8,980 nt of DNA, from positions 1-8,980 of the forward strand of contig JAOZRJ010000048.1 of NCBI GenBank assembly GCA_029931885.1, written 5' to 3'. Numbering within the stretch: the stretch's first letter is position 1; every line of letters begins with the position of its first letter. This stretch comes from Candidatus Omnitrophota bacterium (GTDB lineage: Bacteria; Omnitrophota; Koll11; Zapsychrales; Aceulaceae). Below, piece by piece: positions 5,600-8,980 of this stretch. Both the position numbers and the translations under genes were made by a program. The notes beneath the pieces are model-generated. The model was not told the DNA's origin and did no database searches. It saw nothing but the letters and a program-made list of their open reading frames with translations.

Positions 5600-6392
5600 G
5601 AGCACGCTCCATGATTAAAATACGTTCAATTTCTCTGTAATCTTTTAAACATTCTCGTACGGTAAATATTCCCTTTTGCAAAAAGATTTCTTGAACATCT
5701 TGCACCTGACCGTCACCAATTTCTAAAAAAATCTTTCCGTTGTCATCAAGAGACTTAAGGGCATAATCCGCTATTGCACGATAAAAACTAAGCCCATCTT
5801 TTCCTCCATCTAAAGCCATTTTGGGTTCCTGACGAACGTCTAGAGGTAAATGTGCAATATCATCAGACTTAATATACGGAGGATTAGAAATTATTATATC
5901 AAATTTCTTATCAGTAGTTACAATTTCTTGCGGACTAAGAAAATCCGCACAAATAAATTCTATCTTGTCTTCAACTTTATGCCTTTGGGCATTCTGTTTC
6001 GCAACTTCCAAAGCTCGTACTGAAACGTCAATGGAAATACATTCAGACTTCTCTATATTATGCGCAAGACTAATCGCAATATTCCCGCTACCTGCCCCAA
6101 TATCCAATATTTTAAAAATCTTTTTATCTTCACTTTGAGCATACTTAAGAACCGATTCAACTAAAATTTCGGTTTCGGGACGAGGGATTAATACACGCTG
6201 GTCAACAAAAAACTCCAAATCCATAAAATTACAAGAACCCAAAACATATTGTAAGGGTTCATCATTTTGTCTTCGAGCCTGAATCTGATCAATTTCATTC
6301 TGCTGGCTCTTGGACAAGGTCATATTGTCCGTATACAAATCAACCCGTTGGCAATTTAAAACAGATGTTAATATTAATTCTTGTTCTGTCAT
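5592..6392 (-). CDS. prmC: Release factor glutamine methyltransferase
   Basis: PrmC (HemK) N5-methylates the glutamine of the GGQ motif in RF1 and RF2 using S-adenosylmethionine, which improves termination. The substrate gene prfA lies directly upstream, overlapping by 4 nt (ATGA). Motifs are [12 protein letters not shown] (68-79), the SAM-binding [14 protein letters not shown] (97-110) and the catalytic NPPYI (170-174), which contacts the target glutamine. At 266 residues it is slightly short. The IPRPE block lies at about residue 69, against about 93 in E. coli, so the N-terminal helical domain seems to lack about its first 20 residues. The start is set by the overlap with the prfA stop; a longer version would have to begin inside prfA. 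No strong ribosome binding site is visible, consistent with coupling. Confidence 0.95.
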   Translation of the reverse strand: MTEQELILTSVLNCQRVDLYTDNMTLSKSQQNEIDQIQARRQNDEPLQYVLGSCNFMDLEFFVDQRVLIPRPETEILVESVLKYAQSEDKKIFKILDIGAGSGNIAISLAHNIEKSECISIDVSVRALEVAKQNAQRHKVEDKIEFICADFLSPQEIVTTDKKFDIIISNPPYIKSDDIAHLPLDVRQEPKMALDGGKDGLSFYRAIADYALKSLDDNGKIFLEIGDGQVQDVQEIFLQKGIFTVRECLKDYREIERILIMERAHA

Positions 6393-7453
6393 GATTCCAT
6401 CTTAAAGTTACGCTCTGCTTCAACTAAGGCGTCCGTAAGCTCATCTAACTCACCATCCATTATACTTGGAAGCTGATGCGTTGTAAATCCAATACGATGA
6501 TCCGTAACACGACGATCGGGAAAATTATATGTCCGTATTTTTTCACTCCTGTCCCCCGTGCCTACCTTGGATTTTCGCTCTTGAGACTCCTTTTTCGCAT
6601 TTTCTTGTTCAATCTTATCTGAAACTCTTGCTCTAAGAACACGCATCGCTTTCATTTTATTTTTTAGTTGAGAACGCTCATCCTGACAAATAACAACTGT
6701 TCCCGTAGGAAGATGTGTGATACGAATTGCTGAGTCGGTTGTATTAACGCTCTGCCCTCCCGGGCCTGAGGAACGAAAAACATCAATTTTTAAATATTTC
6801 GGATCAATCGAAAAATCAACCTCTGTAGGCTCAGACAAAATAACAACTGTTGCAGCAGATGTATGAATGCGTCCCGAGGCCTCTGTTGTTGGAACTCTCT
6901 GAACCCTATGTGCACCGCTTTCCCATTTTAAACGCTTCCATACTTCCTTACCGCTAATGCTAAAAACAACTTCTTTAAATCCTCCTGCTTCTGCAGGATG
7001 ACTACTGATGTGATCAAGCTTCCATCCTTTTTGCGCGGCATACTTCGTATACATTCTATGCAAATCACCTGCGAACAAAGATGCCTCCGCTCCACCTGTT
7101 CCTGCCCGAATTTCCAAAATAATATCGCGCTCTTTTTCTTCTCGCCTTGGATTCAAAAGTTCTTTGATCTGTTGCTCTAAAACACTTTCTTTCTCATTAA
7201 GAGTTTCAATTTCTAAGCGCGCCAACTCTTCGAATTCCTTATCATGCTTTTCTTTTAAAAGCTTTTCTAAGTCTTGCCTTTGACGAACAATCTCCTCATA
7301 TTTATGCGCGGACGCAACAATACCTGTCAAATCTGCCATTTCCTTGGCAAGAGATTGATATTTCTTATTGTCCGCAAAAACTTGAGGATCTGCCAAAAGC
7401 TGCTCGAGCTCTTTATAGCGCTCTTGAGCTTTTTTAATCTTCTCAGAATTCAT
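6389..7453 (-). CDS. prfA: Peptide chain release factor 1
   Basis: RF1 recognises UAA and UAG in the ribosomal A site and triggers peptide release. The 354 residues are typical. Domain 1 is a charged helical region (1-100) ahead of [18 protein letters not shown] (114-131). The codon-recognition tripeptide region reads [15 protein letters not shown] (186-200), with P188-T189-T190 matching the RF1 PxT pattern rather than the RF2 SPF. The catalytic loop is [17 protein letters not shown] (228-244), with GGQ at 232-234. The RF1-type [11 protein letters not shown] is at 302-312. It starts 5 nt after the rpmE stop with only a weak upstream purine stretch, so it probably relies on coupling. The downstream prmC encodes its modifying enzyme. 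Confidence 0.97.
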   Translation of the reverse strand: MNSEKIKKAQERYKELEQLLADPQVFADNKKYQSLAKEMADLTGIVASAHKYEEIVRQRQDLEKLLKEKHDKEFEELARLEIETLNEKESVLEQQIKELLNPRREEKERDIILEIRAGTGGAEASLFAGDLHRMYTKYAAQKGWKLDHISSHPAEAGGFKEVVFSISGKEVWKRLKWESGAHRVQRVPTTEASGRIHTSAATVVILSEPTEVDFSIDPKYLKIDVFRSSGPGGQSVNTTDSAIRITHLPTGTVVICQDERSQLKNKMKAMRVLRARVSDKIEQENAKKESQERKSKVGTGDRSEKIRTYNFPDRRVTDHRIGFTTHQLPSIMDGELDELTDALVEAERNFKMES

Positions 7454-7458
7454 TTATC

Positions 7459-7665
7459 TTATTTATTTTTCTTTGAATAACGTTTCTTAAATCTATCAAT
7501 ACGTCCAGCCGTATCTACAAATTTCTTATCCCCTGTAAAAAATGGATGACATTTTGAACAGATTTCAACGTGGATATTCTTTTTTGTAGAACGCGTCTCA
7601 ATAATCTCTCCGCAAGCGCAAGCGATCGGCGTATCTTCGTATTTTGGGTGGATATCTTTTTTCAT
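7459..7665 (-). CDS. rpmE: Large ribosomal subunit protein bL31, zinc-binding form
   Basis: This 68-residue protein begins [10 protein letters not shown] and contains [10 protein letters not shown] (36-45) and [10 protein letters not shown] (54-63), all hallmarks of bacterial L31. Cys16, Cys18, Cys36 and Cys39 give the complete four-cysteine zinc ribbon (the C+ form), which in many bacteria is the zinc-replete version of a pair; no zinc-free paralog is in the window. A near-consensus AAGGAGG (7680-7674) lies 8 nt upstream of the ATG, the strongest ribosome binding site in the block, as expected for a highly expressed ribosomal protein. It lies 31 nt after rho. Confidence 0.98.
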   Translation of the reverse strand: MKKDIHPKYEDTPIACACGEIIETRSTKKNIHVEICSKCHPFFTGDKKFVDTAGRIDRFKKRYSKKNK

Positions 7666-7696
7666 TTTAACAACCTCCTTAATATTTCTTAGTAGT

Positions 7697-8959
7697 TTAA
7701 CTTGATTTATTCATATTATCTAAAAACTCTGCATTGGATTTAAATTTACCAAGCTTGCTAATTAGAAGCTCCATAGCTTCGGCTAAATTTAAATCATTTA
7801 ATGCCTTCCTTAACAGCCAAATGCGCTGTAAATCATTTTCTTGAATTAAAAGCTCCTCATGGCGCGTATTAGATCTCTTAATATCAATTGCGGGATAAAT
7901 ACGTCGTTGGAACAATGTTCTATCGAGCTGTAGCTCCATATTACCAGTTCCTTTAAATTCTTCAAAAATAACTTCATCCATTCGACTTCCAGTGTCAACC
8001 AAACCTGTCGCAATGATTGTAAGGCTTCCTCCCTCTTCAACATTTCGTGCAGCACCGAAAAAACGTTTTGGCTTGTGAAGGGCGCTGGAGTCCACACCTC
8101 CGGAAAGAATCTTTCCGCTATGCGGCACAACCGTATTATACGCGCGAGCCAAACGCGTAATGCTATCAAGTAAGATTACCACATCTCTCTTATGTTCGAC
8201 AAGTCTCTTCGCTTTTTCCAAAACAATTTCTGCAATTTGCACATGTCGTTCTGCTGGTTCGTCAAAAGTCGATGCGATAACCTCTCCTTTTACACTTCGC
8301 TGCATATCCGTAACTTCTTCCGGTCGTTCATCAATTAGCAAAACAATCAAAATAGCATCAGGATGATTTGTAACAATTGCATTAGCAACTTTTTGCATCA
8401 AAACAGTCTTACCACTATAAGGAGGTGCTACAATTAAAGCTCTCTGTCCTTTTCCTAGTGGAGTCAATAAATCCATAACACGTGTAGAAAGTTCCTCTGG
8501 AGACGCCTCTAGATTAAATTTCTCTTGTGGATATAAAGGAGTTAAATGATCAAAAAGAATTTTATCTTTACATTTTTCCGGACTTTCAAAATCAACAGCC
8601 TCAACTTTTAATAGGGCAAAATATTTTTCTCCTTCTTTTGGCGGACGAATTTGCCCGCTTACGCTATCACCGGTCTTTAGATTAAATTTTCGTATCTGAG
8701 ACGGTGATACATAAATATCATCCGGGCAAGGCAAATAATTATAATTTGCGGTACGTAAGAATCCAAATCCTTCAGACAAGACCTCTAAGGTTCCAGCACC
8801 AAACATTAATCCTTCTTTTTCGGCCTGACCCTGCAAAATCTTTAGAATCAAATCCTGTTTTTTAATTCCGCTCAAACCGTTAACATTCATTTCCTTTGCA
8901 ATTTGAGTCAGCTCGGACATCTTTTTATCCTTTAATTCATCAATAAAAAGCTTGTCCAT
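7697..8959 (-). CDS. rho: Transcription termination factor Rho
   Basis: Rho is the hexameric RNA-dependent ATPase that ends transcription at factor-dependent sites. The 420 residues closely match the standard length, with no large insertion in the N-terminal domain. The primary RNA-binding domain (about 50-130) has EGFGFLRT (63-70), [15 protein letters not shown] (80-94) and [18 protein letters not shown] (102-119). The ATPase domain has Walker A APPYSGKT (178-185), [13 protein letters not shown] (207-219), Walker [11 protein letters not shown] (260-269), the Q-loop region [16 protein letters not shown] (287-302) and the R-loop KGTGNMEL (336-343). The start is uncertain: the frame stays open to the window edge, and AAAGGT abuts the ATG at 8959. 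The ATG at 8920 (residue 14) has AAGGA at good spacing, but would discard the conserved-looking ELKDKK stretch, so I keep 8959. Confidence 0.96.
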   Translation of the reverse strand: MDKLFIDELKDKKMSELTQIAKEMNVNGLSGIKKQDLILKILQGQAEKEGLMFGAGTLEVLSEGFGFLRTANYNYLPCPDDIYVSPSQIRKFNLKTGDSVSGQIRPPKEGEKYFALLKVEAVDFESPEKCKDKILFDHLTPLYPQEKFNLEASPEELSTRVMDLLTPLGKGQRALIVAPPYSGKTVLMQKVANAIVTNHPDAILIVLLIDERPEEVTDMQRSVKGEVIASTFDEPAERHVQIAEIVLEKAKRLVEHKRDVVILLDSITRLARAYNTVVPHSGKILSGGVDSSALHKPKRFFGAARNVEEGGSLTIIATGLVDTGSRMDEVIFEEFKGTGNMELQLDRTLFQRRIYPAIDIKRSNTRHEELLIQENDLQRIWLLRKALNDLNLAEAMELLISKLGKFKSNAEFLDNMNKSS

Positions 8960-8980
8960 ACCTTTGGCATATGTCTTTGT

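Noticed and set aside
5600..5605. GTG start for murA two codons upstream of the ATG
   Set aside because: The ATG at 5599 has GGAG at 7 nt and fits the usual MurA N-terminus; from the GTG at 5605 the spacing would be only 1 nt.
7846..8169. Minus-strand open frame of 107 codons inside rho
   Set aside because: It is in another frame of the well-supported rho gene, covering the Q-loop and R-loop region, and its translation resembles no family I know.
1..8980. CRISPR array, insertion sequence, tRNA, rRNA, phage or defence genes
   Set aside because: No spaced direct repeats, transposase, integrase, tRNA cloverleaf or rRNA-like segment was seen. The genes are housekeeping or biosynthetic.

Overview
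The window is an AT-rich bacterial segment with tightly packed genes, all on the minus strand, so transcription runs from high to low coordinates. At the high end is a ten-gene block with gaps of at most 31 bases or short overlaps: rho, rpmE, prfA, prmC, murA, trpG, trpD, trpC, trpF and a DEDDy-type 3'-5' exonuclease gene. I see no terminator inside the block, so it may be one long operon. The host is clearly a bacterium: it has RF1, a zinc-ribbon L31, Rho and MurA. The rho-rpmE-prfA-prmC(-murA) neighbourhood is old and widespread. The N-terminal style of the secreted protein at the low end and the AT-rich genes recall uncultured lineages such as Omnitrophota, but that placement is a weak inference.

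The block joins three jobs. rho, rpmE, prfA and prmC serve transcription termination and translation; PrmC methylates the GGQ glutamine of the release factor encoded just before it. murA starts peptidoglycan synthesis. trpG, trpD, trpC and trpF cover the tryptophan pathway from chorismate (with a TrpE partner not present here) to indole-3-glycerol phosphate. trpE, trpB and trpA are not in the window.

Between the exonuclease gene (ends at 680) and the next start codon (120) lie about 560 bases with no protein gene but much regulation. Read on the minus strand, the order is: a promoter with an extended -10 (609-636); a cyclic di-GMP-I (GEMM-I) riboswitch aptamer (452-592) with a GAAA tetraloop, a near-canonical 11-nt tetraloop receptor and a large extra P3 extension; a terminator with a T-tract (410-425) whose 3' arm has two alternative pairing partners; two more stem-loops (379-409, 338-359); a second promoter carrying the same 14-base -10 core (249-276); two AT-rich hairpins; and a strong ribosome binding site. 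These lead into a new gene whose first 40 codons (120 down to 1) encode a signal peptide; the rest lies outside the window.

The most interesting content is this regulatory region: an apparent c-di-GMP-responsive leader for an exported protein, with a second promoter that bypasses the riboswitch. The other ten genes are conventional, apart from some start-site questions and the partial trp set.
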